A program made the translations under genes and the position numbers. From the NCBI GenBank assembly GCA_964439395.1, contig CAYTNV010000016.1:11011-75010 (forward strand): a stretch of 64,000 nt of DNA, written 5' to 3'. This stretch comes from JAUUSJ01 sp964439395 (GTDB lineage: Bacteria; Bacillota; Clostridia; Lachnospirales; Lachnospiraceae). Shown piece by piece: positions 17,443-25,841 of this stretch (position 1 is the first letter of the stretch; each line of letters begins with the position of its first letter). The notes beneath the pieces are model-generated. The model did no database searches. It was not told where the DNA came from and saw nothing but the letters and a program-made list of their open reading frames with translations.

Positions 17443-17506
17443 AGTTTTTCCTCCGCTCAGTACTATAGATATAAAATCAATATATCCTATCTGTTTTCTA
17501 TTAATA

Positions 17507-17535
17507 ATTATCGGATTCCCTCATACAAAAGTCAA
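17507..17535 (-). promoter_or_regulatory. Promoter of the cstA operon
   Basis: On the minus strand TTGACT (17530-17535) and GATAAT (17507-17512) are separated by 17 bases, 65 bases before the first start codon. Confidence 0.55.
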
Positions 17536-17613
17536 CAGTTTTCGCCTTTTGCATTCTTAAACCTTGTTATATTAAATAAATCACCATATTTACCTAATAT
17601 AATTAACTTAAAT

Positions 17614-17660
17614 AAAAAGACTTCTATTATGACGATTTGCCACAATAAAAGTCTTTCTAT
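17614..17660. terminator. Terminator-like hairpin between the cstA operon and the ABC permease gene
   Basis: AAAAGACTTCTATTATG and CACAATAAAAGTCTTT form an imperfect stem around a 9-base loop. T-rich on one side and A-rich on the other. On the minus strand it lies upstream of the cstA operon and downstream of nothing nearby except the permease gene end at 17711. Confidence 0.55.
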
Positions 17661-17710
17661 TTCACTTAATAAAAATATTTCTCAACATTAAGAGAACGAA
17701 CAAGCAGCCC

Positions 17711-20365
17711 CTATGCCACCTCTCTCAATCTCTCTACTACACTCTGTTTTGCCGCAAAACGGTAAAGAATAGCTGGAATTACAATACCCAGTATTGCAAA
17801 TACTGGTGTGACTAAAATGACAGGGATAAGTGTAAAGTGATAGGAGAAAAACCAAAACATATTCTCCATCAAACTTCCAGCTAATGGTCCGACAATAAAA
17901 CTAAGTAAAAGTGAAATAATCACAGCACCTGCGGTATAGAAGATGCCCTCATATACGAGCATTGTTTTTAGCTGCTTACTTGTCAAACCGATGGACTGCA
18001 ACACAGCAAACTCATGGCGACGAGACAGAATTCCTGTCATAATCGCATTAAAGAAATTTAAAACTCCGACTAAACCGATGATAAAACAGAGCAACCCGCC
18101 AAGTAATATAAACATTTGCTGAAAACTTTGAAAATCCTCTCGCTTTAGTTTTTTACTCTCATACATAATCTCAGATAAATCCCCCTCTGTGAGCTCAGCG
18201 AGATAATTTTCCGCCTCCGTCTCTGCCTGTTCATCTGGAGTATCAAAGAGGTAGAACTCTGTAAAAATATTAGCCTTGCTATCTGAGCGAAGTTTCTCTA
18301 TAGGCAAAATAGCCTCATATCCTATGCTACCAAATCGAAAACTCATAGAATAAGGCAATACTACAAGTGCACAGACCGTATAATTGACATCATGACTCTT
18401 CTCAATTTTACTATTTATAACTTCCTCTGGTGTAGTATCGTCGATTTTTTTGCCTGTTCGAGTATCAATATAAGAAGATTCATCTACATAAGTCACAGGC
18501 AGAGTATCTCCCACTTTCGGATAAATTGCTAAATTATCAACTTTTCCATAATCATCTGTTCTCACACAAATCGCAATTTTATGCTTATCTTTCTCAAATA
18601 ACGGTGCGATATCTCCGTCCACTACAATCAATTTCTCAAATAGCGCCTTATCCAGTCCTTCCAGCAATAAATCACTTCTGACTAAATTTTCCCTATGTGG
18701 CGTATTTTTCACGTTTTGATCTAGTTCCTCTCCCTGGATATAGCTACTTAATCGCTTTCGATAAATATTTTCATCCATCCAACATTGTGGAGTATATCCC
18801 TCAGCAGCATACCCACGGCCACTCACCGTTTGCTTTGTATTTTTATTAATCTCTTCCACAATAGAATCATCTAAATGCACCGATGAACTTGCCCCCTCAA
18901 ATCGAAAATATCCTGTCTTTCCTACAATAAAATCCGCACAAGTCTGATTATCTAAATATTTTTCCATATCAAAACCACCCACAAAGGAGTATAAAATTGT
19001 GAGCAGTACAACTGAGAGTGATAAAGAAACTATTACTAATACCGTTTTTCTCTTATTACGCCCAAGATTCGCAAATGCCATCTGATGTATCTTTGCCCCG
19101 CGAGTCGCACGACTCTTTTTTCTTGTCCCTGTAACTTCTGTATACTTTGTCGCCTCTACTGGTGAAACCTTTGCCGCCAAGCGCCCTGGATGTGCACAAG
19201 AAAGCAGTACCGTAATGAGAGAAAATAAAGTAGAGCCAATAAAAATAATTGGTGAGGTACTGATCGTTGCCTCATTTAGTTTTATTGTCGTCTGTCCTAA
19301 AACATAGGGAGTCAATACCGCTCCCACTCCATATCCTCCCAGTAAACCAATTGGAATTCCAACAACACAGAGAAATAGCGCCTGCTGATAAATAATTCTC
19401 TTTAATTGTCTTGGAGTAACACCAATTGTCTTTAATAATCCATAAAAACGGATATCTCCTGTAACCGAAATTTGAAAAATATTATAAATAATTAAATATC
19501 CCGTAAATATAATAAGCATTGCAAAAGCAATAATTGCTATAACTGTACCTGCATCAAAATCTGAGGCAAGCTGAGCTCCTGTATATCCCCAGTTTACGCC
19601 AATTCGAATATAATTATCCTTTTCCTCATTTTCACATTGATACCCCAAATCTTTTGCAATTTTTTCCATTTCACCGCGAATATTTGTGCTGGAACCTAAC
19701 ATAATATTAAGGTCAATACGAAAAGAATGATAACCATCCTTAACTGCATCCCCCTCTACTAATTCAGCGTATTCTTTTGATACATTCAGGAAATGAACAG
19801 GTGCGATATTATCATATTCCCAGTATCCCACTAATTTAAATGTATCTGTACGCGGGGGTATTGTTTGATTTTTATCCCCCACATCAAAAGTAAGTTTTAT
19901 CTTAGTATTTAACTCAGGCTTAATTCCCAACAGCTGCAAAGCTCTTGTATCCATTGCAATTTCATCAATTGCCTCCGGCTCTCGCCCAACCGTCGGTGTA
20001 CAATAGCTCCACTTTGTATTCTCGCTATCCATATAGCTCACCTCTGCTGGAATTTTTCCAAAAACTCCTGTAGTACAAGTTCCGATAACCTTTCTTTCTC
20101 CCACCGCTTTTACTTTCGTATGTTTTTTAATCGCATCAATTTGTTCTTTACTTACTTCCTTAAATGTGCCATGACAATATCCTCCTATCTGTCGAAACAT
20201 ATAAGTCTCATAACTGGAATTGAGAGAGAATGCGATTGTAAAAAGAGAAGTAAAAAGTAAAGTGGTGAGTATAATCGCAATGATAGCGATTATATTTCTC
20301 TTTCTAGATGCCCATAGTGATTTAAAGCTTAGGCGACGAATACATTTTTTATTTTGCACATTCAT
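17711..20365 (-). CDS. ABC transporter permease (MacB/FtsX type)
   Basis: An 884-residue permease. One membrane segment near residue 30 is followed by an extracytoplasmic domain of about 200 residues, then three segments of the first FtsX domain (about 270-400), a second segment and a large extracytoplasmic domain, and a final three-segment FtsX domain at the C-terminus. The repeated FtsX cores (GLLKTIGVTPRQLKRIIYQQ and FAVLQSIGLTSKQLKTMLVY) show a tandem two-domain design. The ATG at 20365 is 7 bases after AGGGGG; a GTG at 20374 overlaps the ATPase stop and is the alternative. It forms an operon with the ATPase at 20371. Peptide or lipid export, or antimicrobial detoxification, is possible. 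Confidence 0.9.
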   Translation of the reverse strand: MNVQNKKCIRRLSFKSLWASRKRNIIAIIAIILTTLLFTSLFTIAFSLNSSYETYMFRQIGGYCHGTFKEVSKEQIDAIKKHTKVKAVGERKVIGTCTTGVFGKIPAEVSYMDSENTKWSYCTPTVGREPEAIDEIAMDTRALQLLGIKPELNTKIKLTFDVGDKNQTIPPRTDTFKLVGYWEYDNIAPVHFLNVSKEYAELVEGDAVKDGYHSFRIDLNIMLGSSTNIRGEMEKIAKDLGYQCENEEKDNYIRIGVNWGYTGAQLASDFDAGTVIAIIAFAMLIIFTGYLIIYNIFQISVTGDIRFYGLLKTIGVTPRQLKRIIYQQALFLCVVGIPIGLLGGYGVGAVLTPYVLGQTTIKLNEATISTSPIIFIGSTLFSLITVLLSCAHPGRLAAKVSPVEATKYTEVTGTRKKSRATRGAKIHQMAFANLGRNKRKTVLVIVSLSLSVVLLTILYSFVGGFDMEKYLDNQTCADFIVGKTGYFRFEGASSSVHLDDSIVEEINKNTKQTVSGRGYAAEGYTPQCWMDENIYRKRLSSYIQGEELDQNVKNTPHRENLVRSDLLLEGLDKALFEKLIVVDGDIAPLFEKDKHKIAICVRTDDYGKVDNLAIYPKVGDTLPVTYVDESSYIDTRTGKKIDDTTPEEVINSKIEKSHDVNYTVCALVVLPYSMSFRFGSIGYEAILPIEKLRSDSKANIFTEFYLFDTPDEQAETEAENYLAELTEGDLSEIMYESKKLKREDFQSFQQMFILLGGLLCFIIGLVGVLNFFNAIMTGILSRRHEFAVLQSIGLTSKQLKTMLVYEGIFYTAGAVIISLLLSFIVGPLAGSLMENMFWFFSYHFTLIPVILVTPVFAILGIVIPAILYRFAAKQSVVERLREVA

Positions 20366-20370
20366 CTCCG

Positions 20371-21051
20371 TCACCCCCTCTCATGATTCGTGACAATATG
20401 ACCATCTTCGATATGAATAATACGGTCTGCCAGCTGTGCAATTTCCTCATTATGTGTAATCATCACGATTGTCTGGGAAAACTTTTGACTACTGACTTTT
20501 AATAAACTCAGTACATCTTGACTTGTCTTAGAATCCAAATTTCCAGTTGGCTCATCCGCCAAAATAATCGCTGGAGCAGATGCCAGAGCACGAGCGATCG
20601 CCACACGCTGCTGCTGACCTCCAGAAAGCTGACTAGGCAAGGCATCAAGGCGCTCATCTAACCCCAACATCTCCACAATTTCTTCCACAAATCCTTTATT
20701 AATTTTCTCACCATCCAACTCAATTGGAAGAACAATATTTTCATATACATTAAGAACGGGAACTAAATTGTACGCCTGAAATACAAATCCAATTTTTCGA
20801 CGGCGAAAAATAGTGAGAGCTTCATCTTTCAATGAAAAAATATCCTTTCCATCTACTGTAACCTTACCACTTGTAGGGTGATCTAGACCTCCTAACATAT
20901 GAAGCAGAGTCGATTTTCCACTGCCACTCGTTCCTACAATTGCGACAAACTCTCCTTTTTCCACCTCCAAATTTACGCCATCCAATGCGCGAACTTCATT
21001 TTCTCCAGATCCATATATCTTTTTTAAATCTGTTGTCTGTAAAATAGTCAT
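20371..21051 (-). CDS. ABC transporter ATP-binding protein (MacB/LolD type)
   Basis: A 226-residue ATPase. Walker A GTSGSGKSTLLHMLGGLD, signature LSGGQQQRVAIARALA, Walker B IILADEPTGNLDSKT and the switch His in ITHNEE are all intact. The FVFQAYNLVPVLNVYEN Q-loop is typical of the MacB/LolD/BceA group that works with FtsX-type permeases. The third in-frame codon (ATG at 21051) is chosen because GGAGGG lies 7 bases upstream of it and abuts the first ATG at 21057. It is immediately upstream of the permease gene. Confidence 0.93.
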   Translation of the reverse strand: MTILQTTDLKKIYGSGENEVRALDGVNLEVEKGEFVAIVGTSGSGKSTLLHMLGGLDHPTSGKVTVDGKDIFSLKDEALTIFRRRKIGFVFQAYNLVPVLNVYENIVLPIELDGEKINKGFVEEIVEMLGLDERLDALPSQLSGGQQQRVAIARALASAPAIILADEPTGNLDSKTSQDVLSLLKVSSQKFSQTIVMITHNEEIAQLADRIIHIEDGHIVTNHERG

Positions 21052-21172
21052 ATCCATCCCTCCACAACTTTCTATAAATTCTTTCGTGCTTTCACTTTAT
21101 CATAACTCTATTTTCTCTAAAACTTTTATGGTCATATTATCTCATATCATTCTTTCCACATTCTTTCAAGAA

Positions 21173-21210
21173 AAAAGCCAATTCTAACAATTTTGTAAGA
21201 ATTGGCTTTT
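21173..21210. terminator. Intrinsic terminator (bidirectional)
   Basis: AAAAGCCAATTCT pairs perfectly with AGAATTGGCTTTT around a 12-base loop, with A and T flanks. Confidence 0.75.
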
Positions 21211-21226
21211 CTTCTATATATATTAA

Positions 21227-21269
21227 GCGCCTTATATCCCCATATCTAAAGATAGGGGATATAAGGCGC
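21227..21269. repeat. Strong hairpin with TAAA loop, no T-run
   Basis: GCGCCTTATATCCCC (21227-21241) and GGGGATATAAGGCGC (21255-21269) pair perfectly; the centre continues TATC-TAAA-GATA, giving a nearly unbroken stem of about 19 pairs. There is no T-run on either side, so a simple terminator is unlikely. It may be an orphan transposon-end palindrome. Confidence 0.6.
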
Positions 21270-21338
21270 ACTTGGTAATTTCTTTCTATATGTCTTTTAC
21301 ATATTTTTCTTAAAAAATTCACTTTGGATAAATAAGAT

Positions 21339-22643
21339 TTATTCTGTTTTTTTCTTTTGCATTGACAATAGCTTATCCAGATAAACGGACTTAAACTGTT
21401 TGCTCGCCAATGCCTGTTTCATAGGCGGAAGTTTAAGAATCGTTCCAAACACAGCTGCCATTGCACGGTGATTTGCAAACGCTTGATTATCGAATATCAA
21501 ATTTTGCAAAGTTCCCTTTTCAATCGCTTGCAATACAAAACGATGTGTGCTATTTACTGGCGTAATTACCTGTACTGGTCGACGCTTTAACTCAATAGCA
21601 CCAGTCGGACAATTTCTTGCACAGACACCACATCCCAGACAGATTTCTTTATCTACTACTGGATGCTTCTTTAAAATTTTTCCCTCTTGCTTTTTTTCAT
21701 CTTCCTCCATCGCAATCGCCAATATCGGACAAACCTTTGCGCATTTTCCACATTTGATACATTTCTCGAGTGAAATTTCTGGAATATAATTTGTCGTCGC
21801 AACTGGCTGCATCGGAGAAAAACGTCTCGCCGCCTGCAGCGCCTCGCAGCAGCATCCACAGCAGTTACAAATAAAAGCTGGATGTTCTCTTACATTTTCT
21901 CCTATCTGTACTAAATTACTTGCATAGGATCGTTCTAATGCGTCCATCGCCTCCTCCTTGGAAATCAATCTCGCATACTCTCCGTGTTCCGCAAGTGAGC
22001 GAGCCACATTGTCAAATGTCAGACAGACATCCCACGGTGCATCGATTTCACATGGATGTCCCGCATGATACGCTTTATGTCGACAATAGCAAGTTCCAAG
22101 TCCGATATACTTTGCCTCCTCTATAATATGCGTCGCTCTCTCATAATCTAGAATATGATTCGTCTTATCATTTGTCAGAACCGGCTCTTGTACATAGACA
22201 CGGCCAAGTCTTGTCTCCGTGGCGAAAAATAAGTTTTTTACAAAATCTTCCTCCACATTCATATACTGATAGTATAATTCACTTAAATATTTTTGATCAA
22301 TATCTCCTCTCGTTCGCATTAACGCAAACTCAATAAAGCCTGCCATTGGAGGCGGCATAACAAATTGTCGCTGACCGTGGTATTCACTGTCCACTAATAA
22401 CGCCTTTTCACATAAATGATCTAGCAGCTTCTCCGCCTTTGCCTCGGTTGTTCCCCATACGCGCGCTGCACGCTTTAAGGTAAACGGACGTACTGGCAGC
22501 TTTGCCACCCATTTTGCTTCTTTTTCTGTGTACAAAACTTGCAAAATTTTATATAGAGTCTCCGAAGGCGGCGCTCCCTGTGTAAACCAATTAATACGTT
22601 CCTCCAAATTTTTGTAAGCATCTCTTGTTGTCAAATGTCCCAT
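21339..22643 (-). CDS. Multi-cluster iron-sulfur protein with winged-helix N-terminus
   Basis: A 434-residue cytoplasmic protein. The first 110 residues look like a winged-helix domain (FTLKRAARVWGTTEAKAEKLLDHL). A middle region contains LGTCYCRHKAYHAGHPC and ICNCCGCCCEALQAARRF, and two classical [4Fe-4S] motifs follow, CIKCGKCAKVCPILAIA and CLGCGVCARNCPTGAIE. Such proteins are frequent in anaerobic Firmicutes and are annotated only as 4Fe-4S binding proteins; a redox or sensing role is likely. AAAGGAGG precedes the start. It stands alone. Confidence 0.82.
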   Translation of the reverse strand: MGHLTTRDAYKNLEERINWFTQGAPPSETLYKILQVLYTEKEAKWVAKLPVRPFTLKRAARVWGTTEAKAEKLLDHLCEKALLVDSEYHGQRQFVMPPPMAGFIEFALMRTRGDIDQKYLSELYYQYMNVEEDFVKNLFFATETRLGRVYVQEPVLTNDKTNHILDYERATHIIEEAKYIGLGTCYCRHKAYHAGHPCEIDAPWDVCLTFDNVARSLAEHGEYARLISKEEAMDALERSYASNLVQIGENVREHPAFICNCCGCCCEALQAARRFSPMQPVATTNYIPEISLEKCIKCGKCAKVCPILAIAMEEDEKKQEGKILKKHPVVDKEICLGCGVCARNCPTGAIELKRRPVQVITPVNSTHRFVLQAIEKGTLQNLIFDNQAFANHRAMAAVFGTILKLPPMKQALASKQFKSVYLDKLLSMQKKKTE

Positions 22644-22852
22644 AACGCTGTCCCTCCTTTATTTTTCCCTTGCTCTTATGCAGACTATAATAAGCAAACT
22701 CCTCGCTCGCCATTTCATACTCTATATACGCTACACAGAAGACTCACTCAACTCGTTAAAACCATAATAAAAACATAATAGAAATTTCTTAGTTCACTGC
22801 CTTATCTAGTATTTTAACACAAATCGGTAAATTATGTATAAAAATATTAAAT

Positions 22853-23635
22853 CTATCCTCTCTCCTTATCTTCTCGTATCAATATTCTCAATGCTTCCAC
22901 CGCAAGCTTGATTGCTTTCTCCGTGTCATGCACAACCAAATTTTCCAATCCTGCCAATTCTCGCTCCTGATTGTGAATAGCCAAAAGTACTGAACCACAA
23001 TGCGCACGCAAATAATTCGCCACAATAAACAAAGCCGCTGATTCCATCTCTGATGCTTTACATCCCATTCGCTTCCATGCCTCCCATTTATTCAAAAGCT
23101 CATAGCTCACCGGCATTTTTTCCGGTGTATGTTGCCCGTAGAAAGAATCTTTACACTCTACAACGCCAATATGATATGTATAACCTAATTTTTTTCCCGC
23201 ATTCACAAGCGCATTTGTCACCTCAAAATCTGCCACTGCTGGAAACTCAATTGGAGCATATTCTTTCGTTGTTCCCTCCATGCGAACCGCGCCCGTGGCG
23301 ATCACGATATCTCCACCTTTTACGGTCAAATCTATGCCGCCGCAGGTTCCCACGCGAATAAACGTATCTGCCCCACATAATGCTAGCTCCTCCATTGCAA
23401 TAGAAGCAGATGGTCCGCCAATTCCAGTAGATGTCACAGTAACTTTTTCTCCGTCCAGATAACCAGTATAAGTAATATACTCTCTGCTATCGGCAATCAT
23501 CCGTGGATTATCAAAATACTGTGCAATTTTTTTGCAACGCTTAGGGTCTCCCGGAAGAATTACATAGCGTCCCACATCTCCCTTTTTAATTCGTAAATGA
23601 TATTGTAAACCTATCTCTCCTGATAAATTTTTCAA
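22853..23635 (-). CDS. udp: Uridine phosphorylase (nucleoside phosphorylase)
   Basis: A 260-residue enzyme of the PNP/UDP family. The N-terminus reads YVILPGDPKRCKKIAQYFD, the phosphate-binding Gly-Asp-Pro loop; then VTSTGIGGPSASIAMEEL, FIRVGTCGGI and KASEMESAALF with the Glu-Met-Glu sugar-binding motif. These match uridine phosphorylase, which cleaves uridine to uracil and ribose-1-phosphate. It stands alone on the minus strand, divergent from the NhaC gene; the next nucleoside gene in the window is the hydrolase at 13.9 kb. Confidence 0.9.
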   Translation of the reverse strand: MKNLSGEIGLQYHLRIKKGDVGRYVILPGDPKRCKKIAQYFDNPRMIADSREYITYTGYLDGEKVTVTSTGIGGPSASIAMEELALCGADTFIRVGTCGGIDLTVKGGDIVIATGAVRMEGTTKEYAPIEFPAVADFEVTNALVNAGKKLGYTYHIGVVECKDSFYGQHTPEKMPVSYELLNKWEAWKRMGCKASEMESAALFIVANYLRAHCGSVLLAIHNQERELAGLENLVVHDTEKAIKLAVEALRILIREDKERG

Positions 23636-24210
23636 TTTTACTTCCTCCTCTCTCTTCCTAATATTATGCTATTTTTGAATCACTCTGGTCTCTTACACTA
23701 TATTAAAAAGCATTACTCTGGGAAATCGTGTAAATATTGCCCTACTTTCTATCCTATTCATTTTTAAATCAATTGAATAAAACTCTTCTTTACTATCATA
23801 TATCAAAAAATTTAATATTTTCTACTGTCATTTTACCACAAATTAAAAAATTATCCTATACAATATCTAAATCACTCTCTCTCAGCTTCTAAATAAATTC
23901 TAAACTCTAAATTATCAAATATCCATTACTATCATTTTTCGACTTTTTTCCCATACTCATCTACAAATACAATTATAATTTTCCATTTATCATCCCAATA
24001 CTTTGGCATAAATTACTAAATTATACATAAAAAATTTCTTTTTACTGGCAAAAAACAATAAATTTCTTGACATTTTCCGACATCCGTATTACTCTTTACA
24101 TATCTGTAAATAATAAAAAACTTTCTTTCAGCATTTTTTAGAAAACGAAAAATTTTTCTGTCAAAATTCTTTTATTATCTGCGGAAATACTATTAAGAGG
24201 ATGAAAAATT
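23636..24210. other. Long A/T-rich divergent spacer (udp / nhaC)
   Basis: 575 bases with no gene. The part nearest nhaC contains a promoter candidate and a small palindrome; the rest (23640-24050) shows only A/T-rich sequence. Confidence 0.6.
24067..24110 (+). promoter_or_regulatory. Promoter and palindrome upstream of the NhaC gene
   Basis: TTGACA (24067-24072) is followed after 17 bases by TACTCT (24090-24095). A perfect palindrome TTTACA-TATC-TGTAAA (24095-24110) lies directly at the expected start site and may be a repressor site. Confidence 0.4.
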
Positions 24211-25704
24211 ATGTATGCAACTATCTGGTCCTTAGTACCGCCATTAATCGCTATTATTTTGGCTCTGATTACGAAAGAAGTGTACAGCTCACTATTTATC
24301 GGTATTGTAACTGCTGCACTCTTTTGTACAAACTTTCATGTGGTTTCGGCCTACACAACCATATTTAACGACGGCTTTATTACTTCCCTTTCTGACGACT
24401 CTCACGTGGGAATCCTAATATTTTTAGTAATCTTAGGTACTATCGTGGTATTAATGAACAAGGCAGGAGGCTCAACTGCCTATGGAAAATGGGCACAGAA
24501 AAAAATTAAGACAAGAAAAGGGACTTTGCTGGCAACCTTCGCTTTGGGAGTTCTCATCTTTGTGGATGATTATTTTAACTGCCTGACAGTTGGAAGTGTT
24601 ATGCGTCCAGTTACCGACAAACATAATGTATCCCGGGCAAAGCTTGCATATCTGATTGATGCAACTGCAGCTCCAGTCTGTATGATTGCTCCGATTTCTT
24701 CCTGGGCAGCGGCTGTGGCTGGCGTAGTAAAAGGAACTGACGGATTAACTTTATTTATTAACGCAATTCCTTATAATTTATATTCTTTATTAACAATCGC
24801 CAGTATTTTAATTATTATATTTTTCGATATAGACTTTGGTTTGATGAAAAAGCACGAGGATAATGCAAAAAAAGGAGATATATTTACCTCTGGCAAGAAA
24901 ATTGTAGACGATGGAGCGTTCCAGGCAATTACAGATAAAGGTAAAGTGATTGACTTAGCTTTTCCAGTCATCTCCCTAATCATCTGCTGTATCATCGGCA
25001 TGATTTATACAGGAGGTTTTTTTAGCGGTGAAAATTTTGTCAATGCATTTGCTAACTGTAATTCTTCTTTGAGACTTGCCATGGGTTCTACGGCCGCACT
25101 TTTCATTACTATCATATTTTATGTAAGCCGAAAAATACTTTCTTTTAAAAGTTGCATGGACGGTTTTCCAGAGGGCTTTAAGGCAATGATTAGCCCAATT
25201 TTAATTTTAACCTTTGCATGGACATTATCCAATCTAACTGGAAAGCTAGGTGCCGCAGAATATGTAAGCGGTATTTTTCAGGGAAGTGCAAGCGGATTGA
25301 CTGGTATGCTTCCTGCCATCGTATTTCTTGTAGCAATTTTTCTCGCATTTTCCACTGGTACTTCTTGGGGTACTTTTGGAATCTTGCTTCCTATTGTTGC
25401 AGGAATCGAACTTCCAGGCAATTTATTGATTATTACGATTGCTGCCTGTCTTGCGGGTGCAGTCTGCGGAGACCATTGTTCCCCGATTTCCGATACTACC
25501 ATTATGGCATCGGCAGGCGCCCAATGCGACCATATTAATCATGTATCCACGCAGCTTCCTTATGTATTGCTCGTCGCTTTGGTTTCCTTCATTGGATACT
25601 GCATCGCAGGCTTTGTGCAAAATGCGTTGGTTGTTCTAATCATCTCTTTCATACTGCTATGTGCAATACTATTTGGAATGAAAAAATTCTTCTTAACAGA
25701 ATAA
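24211..25704 (+). CDS. NhaC-family Na+/H+ antiporter
   Basis: A 497-residue protein with about 12 membrane segments. The motif FVDDYFNCLTVGSVMRPVTD in the first half and DATAAPVCMIAPISSWAA identify the NhaC family; GDHCSPISDTTIMASAGA near the C-terminus is also typical. Family members exchange sodium for protons, or exchange amino acids or organic acids; which applies here cannot be read. RBS is AGAGGATG with good spacing. A strong terminator follows. It is not in an operon. Confidence 0.9.
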   Translation: MYATIWSLVPPLIAIILALITKEVYSSLFIGIVTAALFCTNFHVVSAYTTIFNDGFITSLSDDSHVGILIFLVILGTIVVLMNKAGGSTAYGKWAQKKIKTRKGTLLATFALGVLIFVDDYFNCLTVGSVMRPVTDKHNVSRAKLAYLIDATAAPVCMIAPISSWAAAVAGVVKGTDGLTLFINAIPYNLYSLLTIASILIIIFFDIDFGLMKKHEDNAKKGDIFTSGKKIVDDGAFQAITDKGKVIDLAFPVISLIICCIIGMIYTGGFFSGENFVNAFANCNSSLRLAMGSTAALFITIIFYVSRKILSFKSCMDGFPEGFKAMISPILILTFAWTLSNLTGKLGAAEYVSGIFQGSASGLTGMLPAIVFLVAIFLAFSTGTSWGTFGILLPIVAGIELPGNLLIITIAACLAGAVCGDHCSPISDTTIMASAGAQCDHINHVSTQLPYVLLVALVSFIGYCIAGFVQNALVVLIISFILLCAILFGMKKFFLTE

Positions 25705-25717
25705 GAAATGAATATAA

Positions 25718-25763
25718 GCATATATAGCTTTGATATAAACTTTCACGTCAAAGCTATATATGC
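25718..25763 (+). terminator. Terminator-like hairpin after the NhaC gene
   Basis: GCATATATAGCTTTGA and TCAAAGCTATATATGC are perfect complements around a 14-base loop, followed by TTTATACTTTCT. Confidence 0.7.
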
Positions 25764-25841
25764 TTTATACTTTCTCCATAAAAGTCTGCCTCGCAACCGT
25801 TCTTTTCTTACCTCCAGAACCCACAGGCAAGTTCTCATAAA

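Noticed and set aside
21137..21322. 61-codon minus-strand frame
   Set aside because: It runs straight through the terminator and the strong hairpin and has no ribosome site.
25218..25538. Frame inside the NhaC gene
   Set aside because: Another frame of a well-supported membrane protein gene; composition is that of a frame-shifted shadow.
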